Notes: generated by a model from the letters alone, not told the origin. 36,593 bases of DNA from Verrucomicrobiaceae bacterium (GCA_016795375.1 JAEUHJ010000147.1:1-36593), one strand, 5' to 3'; shown: positions 8,582 to 17,561, counted from the stretch's first letter. Translations and numbers: made by a program.

Positions 8582-9253
8582 ATGAACTTCGTCCCCTTCG
8601 ATCCGAACGAGCGCGTCGAGATCACCCAGGGGCAGCTCCCGCACTGGCAGCAGCGGGGCCGCACTTACTTCATCACCTGGCGCACGGCGGATTCCATCCC
8701 CGTCGAGTTGTGGAGGCAATGGCAGGCCGAGCGTGAGGCCTGGCTGCATCATCACCAGGTCACCCTCGCCACTCTCGACACATTGACGTCCGATCAGCGC
8801 CGTGAATACCACGAGCACTTCTCCCACCGCTGGCAGGACCACCTCGACGACTGCCACGGTGAATGCCTGCTGCGCCGGGAGGACCTGCGTGCGCATGTGG
8901 AGGCTGCCCTGCGTCACTTTGACGGAAAACGCTACGATCTCGGCGACTTCGTGCTCATGCCCAATCACGTCCATGTGCTCGTCACGCTGCATGATGGCGA
9001 GGATGTGCTGAAGACCTGCTTTTCATGGAAGCGATTCAGCGCCGGAGTCATCCAAAGTCTTCTCGGGAGGCACGGTGAATTCTGGCAGCCTGAGAGCTTC
9101 GATCACATCATCCGCAGTGAGGCATCGCTGCGGCGCGTCCAGCTCTACATCGAGGAAAATCCCGCGAAAGCCCGCTTGCAGTCCGCCGAATACACCTGGC
9201 ATCGACCTGAGTCGTGGCGGATTTTTTCCAAAAATCCAGCCCCTCAATTCTGA
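8582..9253 (+). CDS. REP-associated tyrosine transposase (RAYT, Y1/HUH superfamily)
   Basis: A single-strand DNA transposase related to the IS200/IS605 TnpA enzymes. The 223-aa product has the HUH motif His129-Val-His131 in FVLMPNHVHVLVTL, a candidate nucleophile Tyr189 in QLYIEENPAKAR, and a RAYT-like N-terminus (RGRTYFITWRTADSIP). The ATG at 8582 directly follows the upstream REP arm. The last residues (WRIFSKNPAPQF) are encoded by the downstream REP arm, and the TGA lies in the loop of that palindrome. Flanking by inverted REPs is the classical arrangement for this family and implies it acts on family A repeats. Confidence 0.93.
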   Translation: MNFVPFDPNERVEITQGQLPHWQQRGRTYFITWRTADSIPVELWRQWQAEREAWLHHHQVTLATLDTLTSDQRREYHEHFSHRWQDHLDDCHGECLLRREDLRAHVEAALRHFDGKRYDLGDFVLMPNHVHVLVTLHDGEDVLKTCFSWKRFSAGVIQSLLGRHGEFWQPESFDHIIRSEASLRRVQLYIEENPAKARLQSAEYTWHRPESWRIFSKNPAPQF

Positions 9254-9282
9254 GGGCTCGATTTTTGGAAAAAATCGGCCAC
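9214..9282. repeat. Family A REP doublet (REPIN) downstream of the RAYT
   Basis: Inverted 28-nt arms at 9214-9241 and 9255-9282 are joined by a 13-nt loop that itself pairs (CCTCA...TGAGG). Both arms start with GTGG and contain the CGATTTTT-TCC-AAAAATCG type hairpin (CGG and CCAG variants in the left arm). The RAYT stop and the convergent metallopeptidase stop both lie in the central loop. Confidence 0.9.
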
Positions 9283-10761
9283 AAACAAGCCCCACAGCTC
9301 ATCCACCGTCTTTCCGGTAATCTCCTTCCACATTTCGTCGCGATACGCGCCTTTCCGCAGCGCCGCGTTCATCTTCACCACGAGATCAGGCGCGTGCTGC
9401 TTCTCGATCCACTCCAGAAACATCGCCGTCGTCTTGTAGGCGTCCTTGTAGCTCGCCAGCCGCGTCAGCTTCGGTCTCGGAGCCTTCGGCTCGAACTTCA
9501 CGATGCGGATGTAGTCCGCGAGGCCCTCCACCAGCCAGCCCGGACCTCCGGGCGGATACGACTGCACCACATGCGTCAGCTCATGCACGATCATGCCCCA
9601 GTCATCGGGATGCGAGCGCACAAAGGCCGCCGAGATGGTGATCCGGCCGTTCGCGGCATGCGCCACGCCTTTCATCGCCGGATCAAAGTAGAGCGTCACC
9701 TGCTTGGGAGCCGCAAAGCCCTCACTGGGCAGCAGCGTGGCGATTTTCGGGAACCACTCGACACACAGCGTGCCTGCCTTGTTTCCCCATTCCTTCAAAT
9801 CGGGGGCGTCATTCGTGTCCACCAGCGCCACGGCCTCCTTCGAGGCGATTTTTGTCATCGTGCGTTGCTTGATGGTCTGCGGCAGCCAGCGCGCTTTGTA
9901 GAGTTTCTCGCCGTTTGCGGTGACTTGGGCGGCAGGCTTCAGAAAGTGGATATCGCTGCTCCACCATGCTTTGTCGCTGGCCTGGATGTAGGCGGTGCGT
10001 CCAGTGGTGGGGTGGATGCTCACGCCTTTGACCAGCGCGGTCTCTCTGAGCTCGGGATGTGGACGGAAGGCGGACTGGTCTCGGTTGAACAAAAACACAT
10101 GCCCATGTGTGCTGAGAATGAGATCGCTGCTGCGCGGCACGGCCTGAAGGTCATGCCCATCCTCATCCGGCAGCGGATGACTCGCCTGCTGCACGAGTGA
10201 TGGCTTGTCACCGTCCCAATCCTTCAGCTCATAACGGCGCAGCTCCGCGAAACCCAGCGCCCACAGGCAGTGCCGCGCCTCATCCCACACCACGCCGTGC
10301 GCGGAGGGCAGGGGCGTGTCGAAAATCGGTTCGTTGGACCGAGCGAGATCGAACACGACGAGGCGGTTGCCGGTTTTCCCAAGCGAGCTGGCCACGACCA
10401 CGCGATCACGCGGCAGCAGCTCCAGCGAATGCGCATTCGTGACCTGCGCATGCCAGAGCACGCGGCCTGATGGGCGCTCCACCAGCGTACAACCGCCGCT
10501 GGAGGCGGAGATGAGCACTTTCTTTCCTCCTTCGACAGGCTTGCACTCATCCGTCGTGGCAAAACGGCTACGCATGGCTTCTGGCAGATCCTCGCGCTCT
10601 GCTCCACGCCAGCTCCATTTCTTTTCAAGAGAACCCGCCTCCACCTCAAACACCTCCCCCATGCCGCAGAGCAGCAGACGGCTGGAAGCGGCATGCTCCT
10701 GAGCTTTGAGAGGAAGGAGGAAGCTGCACAGGGTGGCGAGGGCAAGGAGGCGTGGAATCAT
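9244..10761 (-). CDS. Secreted protein with N-terminal propeller and basic-secretory-protein (BSP) metallopeptidase domain
   Basis: A 505-aa exported putative zinc peptidase. The ATG at 10761 gives the signal peptide MIPRLLALATLCSFLLPLKAQ; the longer open frame lacks one. Residues about 25-300 look like a repeated beta-propeller (DUF6528-like, tentative). Residues about 310-490 match the basic secretory protein family, with zinc motif His393-Glu-Leu-Thr-His397 (IVHELTHVVQ) and the following PGWLVEGLADYIR. The final VADFFQKSSPQN is encoded by a family A REP, and the ORF overlaps the convergent RAYT by 10 bp. The start lies 5 bp after the metallophosphoesterase stop, indicating co-transcription. 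Confidence 0.87.
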   Translation of the reverse strand: MIPRLLALATLCSFLLPLKAQEHAASSRLLLCGMGEVFEVEAGSLEKKWSWRGAEREDLPEAMRSRFATTDECKPVEGGKKVLISASSGGCTLVERPSGRVLWHAQVTNAHSLELLPRDRVVVASSLGKTGNRLVVFDLARSNEPIFDTPLPSAHGVVWDEARHCLWALGFAELRRYELKDWDGDKPSLVQQASHPLPDEDGHDLQAVPRSSDLILSTHGHVFLFNRDQSAFRPHPELRETALVKGVSIHPTTGRTAYIQASDKAWWSSDIHFLKPAAQVTANGEKLYKARWLPQTIKQRTMTKIASKEAVALVDTNDAPDLKEWGNKAGTLCVEWFPKIATLLPSEGFAAPKQVTLYFDPAMKGVAHAANGRITISAAFVRSHPDDWGMIVHELTHVVQSYPPGGPGWLVEGLADYIRIVKFEPKAPRPKLTRLASYKDAYKTTAMFLEWIEKQHAPDLVVKMNAALRKGAYRDEMWKEITGKTVDELWGLFVADFFQKSSPQN

Positions 10762-10766
10762 GTGTT

Positions 10767-11948
10767 TCAAATGGCTGCCAGCGGGTTGAACTCGTTTTGA
10801 TGCAGCACCTTGCCGCCGAGATCGCGGGTGATGAGTTGCAGTCGTTCGCCATTCGCATGTGCCTCGATGAAGGTGGCCGCCTCCGGCTTCGGCCCGCCGC
10901 CGACGAGCTGGGCATAGGGAAACTCTTTCGATGCGTCCATCCATGCGTGCTCATGCATGTGGCCGGAAATGACGACCTGCGCACCCCATTGCACGAGCGC
11001 ATCATGCCACAGCGCACGGCTGCGTGCGCTGAAGGAGTCATAGGTGCGGCCTTCTTCGTTTTCATCGATCCAGCGCAGCGGGATGTGGCAGAAGACCACG
11101 CGATACGGCGCATCACGAAGCTCCGGCGTCTCCAGCACATGCTCCCGCAGCCACGCAGCCTGCTCCTGGCGCAGCGGCTCGCAGGCCACGCGGCCTTTGA
11201 AGCTGGGATGATCGTCCGCCTTGTCCTCGCCCGTGTTCAGGCACACGACGGCCACCGGTCCGCTGCGAAAAGCGAAATACGAGCGCCCATCCGGCGCCGC
11301 CACATAGTCCGGCAGACGGTAGCCAAACGCGCCGCGCAGATCGTGATTCCCCCACACAAAGGCCAGCGGCCGCTGCGCGGTGAAGTCCGTGCCCGCCGGA
11401 TGCAGCAGCGTGGGCACGAGTGTCTCGTCCTTGTGCCAGTCATTGCAGATGTCGCCATTCCAGAGCAGGAAATCGACCTCGGCGGGCGTCTTCGCATGCA
11501 GTTGGGCGATGGTGGCGTTGTTGACATGCGTGTCATTCCACACTGCAAAGCGCGTCTCCGCCGCGGCGGCATCCAGCGTGCGAAATTCGCGCCACGCGCT
11601 CTCTTCACGCCCCGCAGGCTCTCCCATCGCCTCCGTCACCGTTCGGTAGGCGGACTTCGTCCCCGCCACGAGTCCTTCCAGCCGCACGCGCAGCGCTTTG
11701 TCGCCTTGTGTCGAAAAGCCAAAGTCAGTTCCGCCCATGCGCCTCGTCTCATCGCCGCTTTTCACCTCCACCCATCCACGGCAATGCCGCGAGACGCCCC
11801 ACACGATCTCCGCCCCGTCCGCACGCGGAGCCATGACGACGGGAGGCGTGATGACCAGCGGTGTGTTTGCAGGCGCGGCGGGCGTCTGCGCGTGAGTCAC
11901 GACGGTGGCCCCGGCGGCAGCTTGAGTGAGAAAGAATCGGCGTTTCAT
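10767..11948 (-). CDS. Tat-exported calcineurin-like metallophosphoesterase
   Basis: A two-metal phosphoesterase of 393 aa, probably periplasmic. The ATG at 11948 opens a twin-arginine-like signal (MKRRFFLTQAAAGATVVTHAQ). Residues about 25-125 resemble the fibronectin-like N-terminal domain of purple acid phosphatases. The catalytic motifs are in order: NDTHV (D139, H141), WNGDICND (D166), WGNHD (N201, H202), VFCHIPL and ISGHMHEHAW. The substrate cannot be told. It lies 26 bp downstream of sdaA and 5 bp upstream of the BSP peptidase gene, so the three are likely one transcript. Confidence 0.9.
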   Translation of the reverse strand: MKRRFFLTQAAAGATVVTHAQTPAAPANTPLVITPPVVMAPRADGAEIVWGVSRHCRGWVEVKSGDETRRMGGTDFGFSTQGDKALRVRLEGLVAGTKSAYRTVTEAMGEPAGREESAWREFRTLDAAAAETRFAVWNDTHVNNATIAQLHAKTPAEVDFLLWNGDICNDWHKDETLVPTLLHPAGTDFTAQRPLAFVWGNHDLRGAFGYRLPDYVAAPDGRSYFAFRSGPVAVVCLNTGEDKADDHPSFKGRVACEPLRQEQAAWLREHVLETPELRDAPYRVVFCHIPLRWIDENEEGRTYDSFSARSRALWHDALVQWGAQVVISGHMHEHAWMDASKEFPYAQLVGGGPKPEAATFIEAHANGERLQLITRDLGGKVLHQNEFNPLAAI

Positions 11949-11974
11949 GGATTCGTGAAGTTCAATCAACGTGC

Positions 11975-13354
11975 TCAGCACTCCGTCACATTCACCGCCA
12001 GGCCGCCGCGGGAGGTTTCCTTGTATTTCGTGCTCATGTCCGCGCCGGTGGTGCGCATGGTGGCGATCACTTTGTCGAGCGAGACGCGGTGCGTGCCATC
12101 GCCGCGCAGGGCGAGGCGGGCGGCGTTGATGGCCTTCACCGCGCCCATCGCATTGCGCTCGATGCACGGCACCTGCACCAGGCCGCCGATGGGATCACAG
12201 GTGAGGCCCAGATTATGCTCCATGCCGATCTCGGCGGCGTTTTCCACCTGCGGCACGGTGCCACCGAGCGCCTCGCACAGCGCACCGGCCGCCATCGAGC
12301 AGGCGACTCCGACTTCGCCCTGACAGCCGACCTCCGCGCCGGAGATGGAGGCGTTGATCTTGTAGATCATGCCGATCGCAGCCGCGGTGAGCAGGAAGCG
12401 CGTGATGCGGTCGTCATCCGCGCCGCCATGCACGCGCACAAAGTAATGCAGCACCGCCGGGATGATGCCCGCCGCGCCATTCGTCGGCGCGGTGACGACG
12501 CGGCCACCGGAGGCGTTCTCCTCATTGACCGCCATCGCCCACAGGCTCACCCAATCCAGCACGGTCAGCGGATCACGCAGCCCAGCCTCGGGATTCGTGC
12601 TCAGCTCGCGGAAAATCTTCGGCGCGCGGCGCTCCACCTTCAGCCCGCCGGGCAGCGTGCCTTCATGATGGCAGCCGCGTTCGACGCAGGCGTGCATGGC
12701 TTTCCAGACTTTGAGCAAAGCGGCGCGTGTCTCGGCCTCGGGGCGCCAGGCGGATTCGTTGCGCAGCGTGATCTCGCTCACGCTCAGGCCGGTCTCGCGC
12801 CCCAGACGCAGCAGGTCATCACCATGGCGGAATGGATGCGGCAGCACGCGCGCATCGGGCTTTAGCTCATCGCGCTTCGCCGTTTGCTCGTTCACGACGA
12901 AACCGCCGCCGATGGAGTAATAGACACGCTTCATCAGCTCACCGCCATCCGCGCCTCTCGCGATGAAACTCATGCCATTTGAATGCTCCGGCAGCGATTC
13001 GGTGCGATGAAACAACAGATCCTCCTTCTCATGAAAGGCGATCTCATGCCTGCCGCCTAGTCGCAGTCGATTTTGTGTGCGGATGGCCTCGATCTTCGCC
13101 GGCACGGCATCCACATCGACGGCTTCCGGCGTTTCGCCTTCGAGACCGAGCAGCACCGCCTTGTCCGTGCCGTGGCCTTTGCCCGTGAGTGCCAGCGAGC
13201 CGTAGAGATGCGCCTCCACACGCACTGTCTGCTCCAGCAGACCCGCCTCGGCCAAGCGCATGACAAAGCGGTTCCCCGCACGCATCGGTCCCACGGTGTG
13301 CGAGCTGCTCGGCCCGATGCCGATGGTGTAGAGATCGAGGACGGAGAGGCTCAT
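11975..13354 (-). CDS. sdaA: L-serine ammonia-lyase, iron-sulfur dependent, single-chain
   Basis: Deaminates L-serine to pyruvate and ammonia in the cytoplasm. The 459-aa chain joins the beta domain ([16 protein letters not shown], residues 13-27) to the alpha domain. Cluster-ligand cysteines are C344 ([11 protein letters not shown]), C386 (LTCDPIGG) and C397 (QVPCIERN). The chain ends in Cys459 (NVTEC), matching the C-terminal cysteine that closes the active site in the Legionella enzyme. The start at 13354 begins [20 protein letters not shown], as is usual in the family. It is first in the likely three-gene unit with the phosphoesterase and BSP peptidase. Confidence 0.97.
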   Translation of the reverse strand: MSLSVLDLYTIGIGPSSSHTVGPMRAGNRFVMRLAEAGLLEQTVRVEAHLYGSLALTGKGHGTDKAVLLGLEGETPEAVDVDAVPAKIEAIRTQNRLRLGGRHEIAFHEKEDLLFHRTESLPEHSNGMSFIARGADGGELMKRVYYSIGGGFVVNEQTAKRDELKPDARVLPHPFRHGDDLLRLGRETGLSVSEITLRNESAWRPEAETRAALLKVWKAMHACVERGCHHEGTLPGGLKVERRAPKIFRELSTNPEAGLRDPLTVLDWVSLWAMAVNEENASGGRVVTAPTNGAAGIIPAVLHYFVRVHGGADDDRITRFLLTAAAIGMIYKINASISGAEVGCQGEVGVACSMAAGALCEALGGTVPQVENAAEIGMEHNLGLTCDPIGGLVQVPCIERNAMGAVKAINAARLALRGDGTHRVSLDKVIATMRTTGADMSTKYKETSRGGLAVNVTEC

Positions 13355-13427
13355 GGATTAAAAAAGCGCCGAGAGGCAGTCCGCCGCCCGCGTTGACGAC
13401 TCCCGTCCCGTCAGGTAGTCTCCGGGC

Positions 13428-13691
13428 ATGACCGCGACAATCTCAGCCAATGGTTTCATCGAAATCCCCCCTCTGTTTCGTGCGTCAGACCATGTGCAGG
13501 ACGGACAGACCTGCGACATTGAGCGGCTGGGCCGTGGTGAATACCGCCTGCGGGTGCGTGTGGATGACCAGCCTGCGCATTCGAGCAGTTCCTGGCTCGA
13601 CATCCTCTTCGATTGCCCCGTGCAGGATTGGTATGAACCAGCAGCGGGCCGCCAGACGACGGATGAACTGCCAGCATCCTGCTTCGCATGA
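13428..13691 (+). CDS. Putative VapB-type antitoxin
   Basis: An 87-aa protein whose N-terminal half (TATISANGFIEIPPLFRASDHVQDGQTCDIERLGRGEYRL) resembles an AbrB/SpoVT swapped-hairpin DNA-binding domain: a short strand, a 'pump/target' segment and a GEYRL strand. The rest is a probable toxin-binding tail (SSWLDILFDCPVQDWYEP). Its stop overlaps the toxin start as ATGA (13688-13691), typical of translationally coupled toxin-antitoxin pairs. By family knowledge it would neutralise the PIN toxin and repress the operon. Similarity is judged by eye, so the call leans on context. Confidence 0.7.
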   Translation: MTATISANGFIEIPPLFRASDHVQDGQTCDIERLGRGEYRLRVRVDDQPAHSSSSWLDILFDCPVQDWYEPAAGRQTTDELPASCFA

Positions 13692-14095
13692 AGTTCCTCG
13701 TGGATGTCAATGTGCTGTGCGAGCCGACGAAGGCTCTCGCCAGTGACAAGGTGAAGGCGTGGCTCAGAGCCTGCCGCGATGACTGTGTCGTCGATGCCGT
13801 GGCGATGGCGGAAATCTGGCGGGGCATCGTCGCGCTGCCGGACGGGCAGAAGAAGCGCGATCTCTCCGCCTGGTTCGCCCGGCTGAAGACGGAGATTCCC
13901 TGTCTCGACTGGACTCTCGAAACCGCGCTCGAATGGGGGCCGATTGTGACCCAGGTGAAGCAATCCGGCTTCACCATCGAGATTCGCGACACGCTGATCG
14001 CCGCCAGTGCAAAGCGCCACGGCCTCACCGTCGCCACGCGCAACGTGGACGACTTCACACGCTGTGGTGTGAAGGTGGTGAATCCTTTCGAGTGA
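13688..14095 (+). CDS. PIN-domain ribonuclease toxin (VapC family)
   Basis: A 135-aa PIN domain, the fold of VapC endoribonuclease toxins. Acidic metal-binding residues are Asp6 (FLVDVNVLCE), Glu42 (MAEIWRG), Asp101 (RDTLIAASA) and Asp121/Asp122 (TRNVDDF). ATRNVDDFTRCGVKVVNPF is the standard VapC/FitB-like C-terminus. It overlaps the antitoxin gene by 4 bp. The target RNA is unknown. It converges on the tricorn-like gene with a 4-bp gap. Confidence 0.92.
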   Translation: MKFLVDVNVLCEPTKALASDKVKAWLRACRDDCVVDAVAMAEIWRGIVALPDGQKKRDLSAWFARLKTEIPCLDWTLETALEWGPIVTQVKQSGFTIEIRDTLIAASAKRHGLTVATRNVDDFTRCGVKVVNPFE

Positions 14096-14099
14096 GGCT

Positions 14100-17000
14100 T
14101 CATAGCTTGCGCTCAGTTGCTTTGATGAGTTTCGGCTGCGGACGCTTCTTCCAGGCCGTCACGTCGGCTTTCAGCACCTCGACGGCCTTCTCAAGCTGGC
14201 GGTCCGTTTTGTCGCCAGGCTGCGGCCAGATGATGTGATCGGGCTTCGCGCCCATCAGCTCCATGTCCTGGCCGTTGGAGAGCACATACCAGCCGCGGAA
14301 GGGCAGGCGCAGCGTGCCCACATCCATGATCGTGGTGGCACCTGTGCTGATGACGCCGCCCGCGGTCTGCACGCCGACGAGCTGGCCGCGTTTCAGCGTC
14401 TTGATCGAGTGGCTGAATACCTCCGCGTTGCTGTAGCTGTTTTGATTGCACAGCACGACGATGGGTTTCTGCCACGTCGCATAAATCATGCGGTCCTGCG
14501 GATAGCCCGGCGTGTTGCTGCCGCGCGGGATGGCGATGGCGTGGCGCGGCTGCATCAGCGCGGTGAGCAGATGATCCGTCGTGGAGCCGCCGCCGTTCTC
14601 CCGCACATCAATGACGAGTCCGTCCTTGCCCGCACCCGCGTGGTAAAGCTCCTCCTGGAATTTTTGGAAGCTCGCGTCATCCATCGCGCTGATGTGCAGG
14701 TAGCCCAGAGCGCCGCCGGAGGCCTTTTCGACCTCTTTGCGGCTCTGCGCGATCCAGGCATCGTAGAGCAGGCGCCGCGCGGTGATGAAGCTGATCGGGC
14801 GCAGAGTCACTTCGCGCGTTTTGTCGCCATGTTTCACCGTGAGCACGATGTCGCGCTCCATCGGGCCGTTGAGCACGCTGCTCACATCTGTGGAAGGATT
14901 CACGTCCTTGCCATCCACCTTCAAAACGACCTCGCCAGCCTCCACGCGGCTCTCCTTGCGGCTCGCGGGTGATTTCGGAATGACATCCCGCACCTTCCAG
15001 CCAGGGCCGGCGAAGGTGGAATCAAAACGCAGGCCCATATGCGCCGTCTCCTCGCGCCAGCCGGTGCTCAGCGCTGTCGTGCCGCTGCTCCAGGTGAAGC
15101 CGAGGTGTGATCCGTTCAGCTCGCCGAGCATCAGCCACACGCACTCCCCCGCGCCATTCATGTCCGGCGCTGCGGCGGCCATGTCGCGATACTTCGCGCG
15201 CACGGCATCCCAGTCGCGGTTGCCGAGTTTTTCATCGTAAAAGTGGTCGCGCATCACCTGCCAGCACTGGTCGAAGACGGCGCGCTGCTTCTCCGCGCGT
15301 GAATAGCTCTGCTGCGCCTTGAAGGGGATGATCTTCGGCTCGCCGCCTTTGCCGGAAAGTGTCGCCGGCTTGCCATCGAGCAGGCCGGTGAGCTGATCGC
15401 CTTCCTTCAACCAGGCGGTGTGCGTCAGCGTGGCGTTGCTCAGCGGCTTCGGCGTCAGATCATCCGGGAACTCGACCGTGCGCGTGCTCTTCCTCATCTC
15501 GACCTGCGACTGGAAGGCGAGCTTCTTCGAATCCGGCGACCACACGAGCGAATGCTCCGCCGTGCCCGTGATGCGGATGCGGTGGATGCGTTCGTGGATG
15601 TCGTCGAAGTCGATCTTGAGCCGCGCGGGTTTCACCGGCTGCGGCTTCTTCTCCTCCGCCTTCGCCGCCTCGGGTTTTTTGTCTTCGGCCTTGGGTTCAG
15701 CGGGCTTTGGAGCATCGCTTTGAGGCACGTCAGGCTTGCTCGCAGGCGGCGCGGCTTTCGGCTCCTCTTTCTTCGGCTCGGCTTTCACCGGCTTTTTGAA
15801 TTTCTCGCGCGCCTTGGCCAGCGTGCGCTCGCGCTTCGTCTTTTCGTCGTCCTCGGCCAGCAGGTTCACATAAAAGATGTCTGCTTCATCGAGCTCCCGC
15901 TGGCCGGTCCAGGCGATCATTTTGCCATCCGGCGACCAATGCGGGCGCGTGTCATCATCGGGATGCCGGGAGAGGTTGAACGGCGGCTTCGAGCCATCCA
16001 CGGGCATCAGCCAGATGTCGTCATTGAAGGACTCGTCCTCCCGCGAATAGACGACCCAGGTGCCATCGGGAGAGAAATCATAGCTAGGCGCATTCCACGA
16101 TTCGATGAGGCGTTTCGCATTCTTACCGTCAGCATCCGCCAGCATCAAATCCCCGCGTTCACGCAGCCAGGCCAGCTTTTTGCCATCCGGTGTGAATTTT
16201 GGCAGCGACTCGGGCTGCGGGTCATTCGTGACCTGCGTGAGTGTGAATCCCGCATTCTCCCACCAGGGCCTCTTTTCATCCGCAGGCACCGCTTTCCACA
16301 AATCCGTCTGCCCCCGCGCATCACTGATGAACACCAGCGACTTGCCATCCGGCGAAAAAACCACCTCGCGCTCCTCCTCGGCTGTTTGCGTCACGCGGCG
16401 TGGCTCCTTCAGCTCTGTGTCCATCACCCACACATCACCGCCGCTGATGAAGGCCATCTGTAGGCCGTCCGGCGTGAAATGGATGTCCGTGGCTTTTTCA
16501 AGCACGACACGCGTGATGTCAGGCACGGCATCCGTGGCGGCCTCGATGTCGATTTTCGCCGGCTCCTTATCGCCAGGATGCCAGCGGTAGAGATCAAAGC
16601 GCACACGAAAGACCAGCGTGCCGCCATCTCGCGAGATCGCGGGGAAAACAACGAGGTCGTCTTTGAATTTCGTGATCTGTGCCCCCTTCCCGCTCGCCAG
16701 ATCGTGCTGCCACAGGTTTCCATTCCGCACGAAGTAGAAGCCCCTGCCATCCGGCTTCCAAAGCGGCCAGCGGTTTTCGTTTTCATCGCTGATGACCTGC
16801 TTGAAGCTGCCATCCGCGCGATTGAAGAGCCAGATCTGCCCCGCGCGCGATCCCTTGAAACCCTGCCGCCACCATGACTCGGATCCCTCACGCATGAAGA
16901 GCACCTTCTGCCCGTCCGGCGAGATCACACCATCGAAGCCATAGTCATCAAAGAGGAGTGATTCCGCCTTTCGCTCGTTCACGTCGATGACCGCCAGACG

Positions 17001-17408
17001 CGCCGCGCGCGACTCCCGCATCCACGAAAAATCCCGCGCCAGCCCCACCAGCAGCCCTTTGCCATCCGGCGTCCACTCGCGCAGATCGCAGCCGTCCGTG
17101 TGAAACGTGAGCTGTTTCGGCTCCCCGCCGGCCGCAGGCATTACATAGAGCATCTTCGCGCCCTCCCGCTCGCTGTTGAAGGCGATTTGTTTCCCATCCG
17201 GCGAAAACGCCACGCCGGAGTCCAGTGCCGCATGCGTTGTGAGCCGCGTGGCGCGTCCGCCGCTCGTCGGCACACTCCAAATGTCCCCGCACCAGCCGAA
17301 GGCCAGTGTTTTGCCATCGGGCGATAGTGCAGGCTCATGCGCGAGGCGGACCGGCTGGGCGATGACGAACGCAGGGAGGAGGAAGAGTAGGAGGGAAACA
17401 AGTCTCAT
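14100..17408 (-). CDS. Secreted tricorn-like protease (TolB-type propeller, PDZ, peptidase S41)
   Basis: A 1102-aa exported protease. The ATG at 17408 opens a signal peptide (MRLVSLLLFLLPAFVIAQ). About ten SPDGK-type propeller repeats follow (FSPDGKQIAF, WTPDGKGLLV, FSPDGKSLVF, WSPDGKMIAW, WSPDSKKLAF), then a tricorn core region, a PDZ-like segment (AGEVVLKVDGKDVNPSTDV) and the S41 domain (LVIDVRENGGGSTTDHLL; putative nucleophile Ser in NSYSNAEVF). A Lys/Pro/Ala/Glu-rich stretch of about 55 residues (near 540-590) interrupts the propeller region. It probably degrades peptides in the periplasm, alongside the S9 peptidase. The frame remains open far upstream, opposite the pilT genes, but that part is not coding. 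Confidence 0.93.
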   Translation of the reverse strand: MRLVSLLLFLLPAFVIAQPVRLAHEPALSPDGKTLAFGWCGDIWSVPTSGGRATRLTTHAALDSGVAFSPDGKQIAFNSEREGAKMLYVMPAAGGEPKQLTFHTDGCDLREWTPDGKGLLVGLARDFSWMRESRAARLAVIDVNERKAESLLFDDYGFDGVISPDGQKVLFMREGSESWWRQGFKGSRAGQIWLFNRADGSFKQVISDENENRWPLWKPDGRGFYFVRNGNLWQHDLASGKGAQITKFKDDLVVFPAISRDGGTLVFRVRFDLYRWHPGDKEPAKIDIEAATDAVPDITRVVLEKATDIHFTPDGLQMAFISGGDVWVMDTELKEPRRVTQTAEEEREVVFSPDGKSLVFISDARGQTDLWKAVPADEKRPWWENAGFTLTQVTNDPQPESLPKFTPDGKKLAWLRERGDLMLADADGKNAKRLIESWNAPSYDFSPDGTWVVYSREDESFNDDIWLMPVDGSKPPFNLSRHPDDDTRPHWSPDGKMIAWTGQRELDEADIFYVNLLAEDDEKTKRERTLAKAREKFKKPVKAEPKKEEPKAAPPASKPDVPQSDAPKPAEPKAEDKKPEAAKAEEKKPQPVKPARLKIDFDDIHERIHRIRITGTAEHSLVWSPDSKKLAFQSQVEMRKSTRTVEFPDDLTPKPLSNATLTHTAWLKEGDQLTGLLDGKPATLSGKGGEPKIIPFKAQQSYSRAEKQRAVFDQCWQVMRDHFYDEKLGNRDWDAVRAKYRDMAAAAPDMNGAGECVWLMLGELNGSHLGFTWSSGTTALSTGWREETAHMGLRFDSTFAGPGWKVRDVIPKSPASRKESRVEAGEVVLKVDGKDVNPSTDVSSVLNGPMERDIVLTVKHGDKTREVTLRPISFITARRLLYDAWIAQSRKEVEKASGGALGYLHISAMDDASFQKFQEELYHAGAGKDGLVIDVRENGGGSTTDHLLTALMQPRHAIAIPRGSNTPGYPQDRMIYATWQKPIVVLCNQNSYSNAEVFSHSIKTLKRGQLVGVQTAGGVISTGATTIMDVGTLRLPFRGWYVLSNGQDMELMGAKPDHIIWPQPGDKTDRQLEKAVEVLKADVTAWKKRPQPKLIKATERKL

Positions 17409-17561
17409 GCCGGGCGAGTGAACGCCGCAGCGCGGCATGAATTGCAAGCCAGGCCAGGTCCCGGACGCCGGCGGGATCGAAACATGAAACGAGATTTTTT
17501 GTGATGAAAGACGGAGCGCGGGCTTGAGCGGGGCCGCGGCGGCCGCTAACATTCCTGACGC

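Noticed and set aside
8427..9282. A CRISPR array, suggested by several similar 28-nt repeats
   Set aside because: The copies alternate in orientation, spacers vary from 0 to over 600 bp and contain a gene, and no cas genes are present. The REP-RAYT explanation fits fully.
9214..10200. A plus-strand open frame starting MADFFQKSSPS
   Set aside because: Its start is only the translated REP repeat, and the rest is antisense to the BSP peptidase gene.
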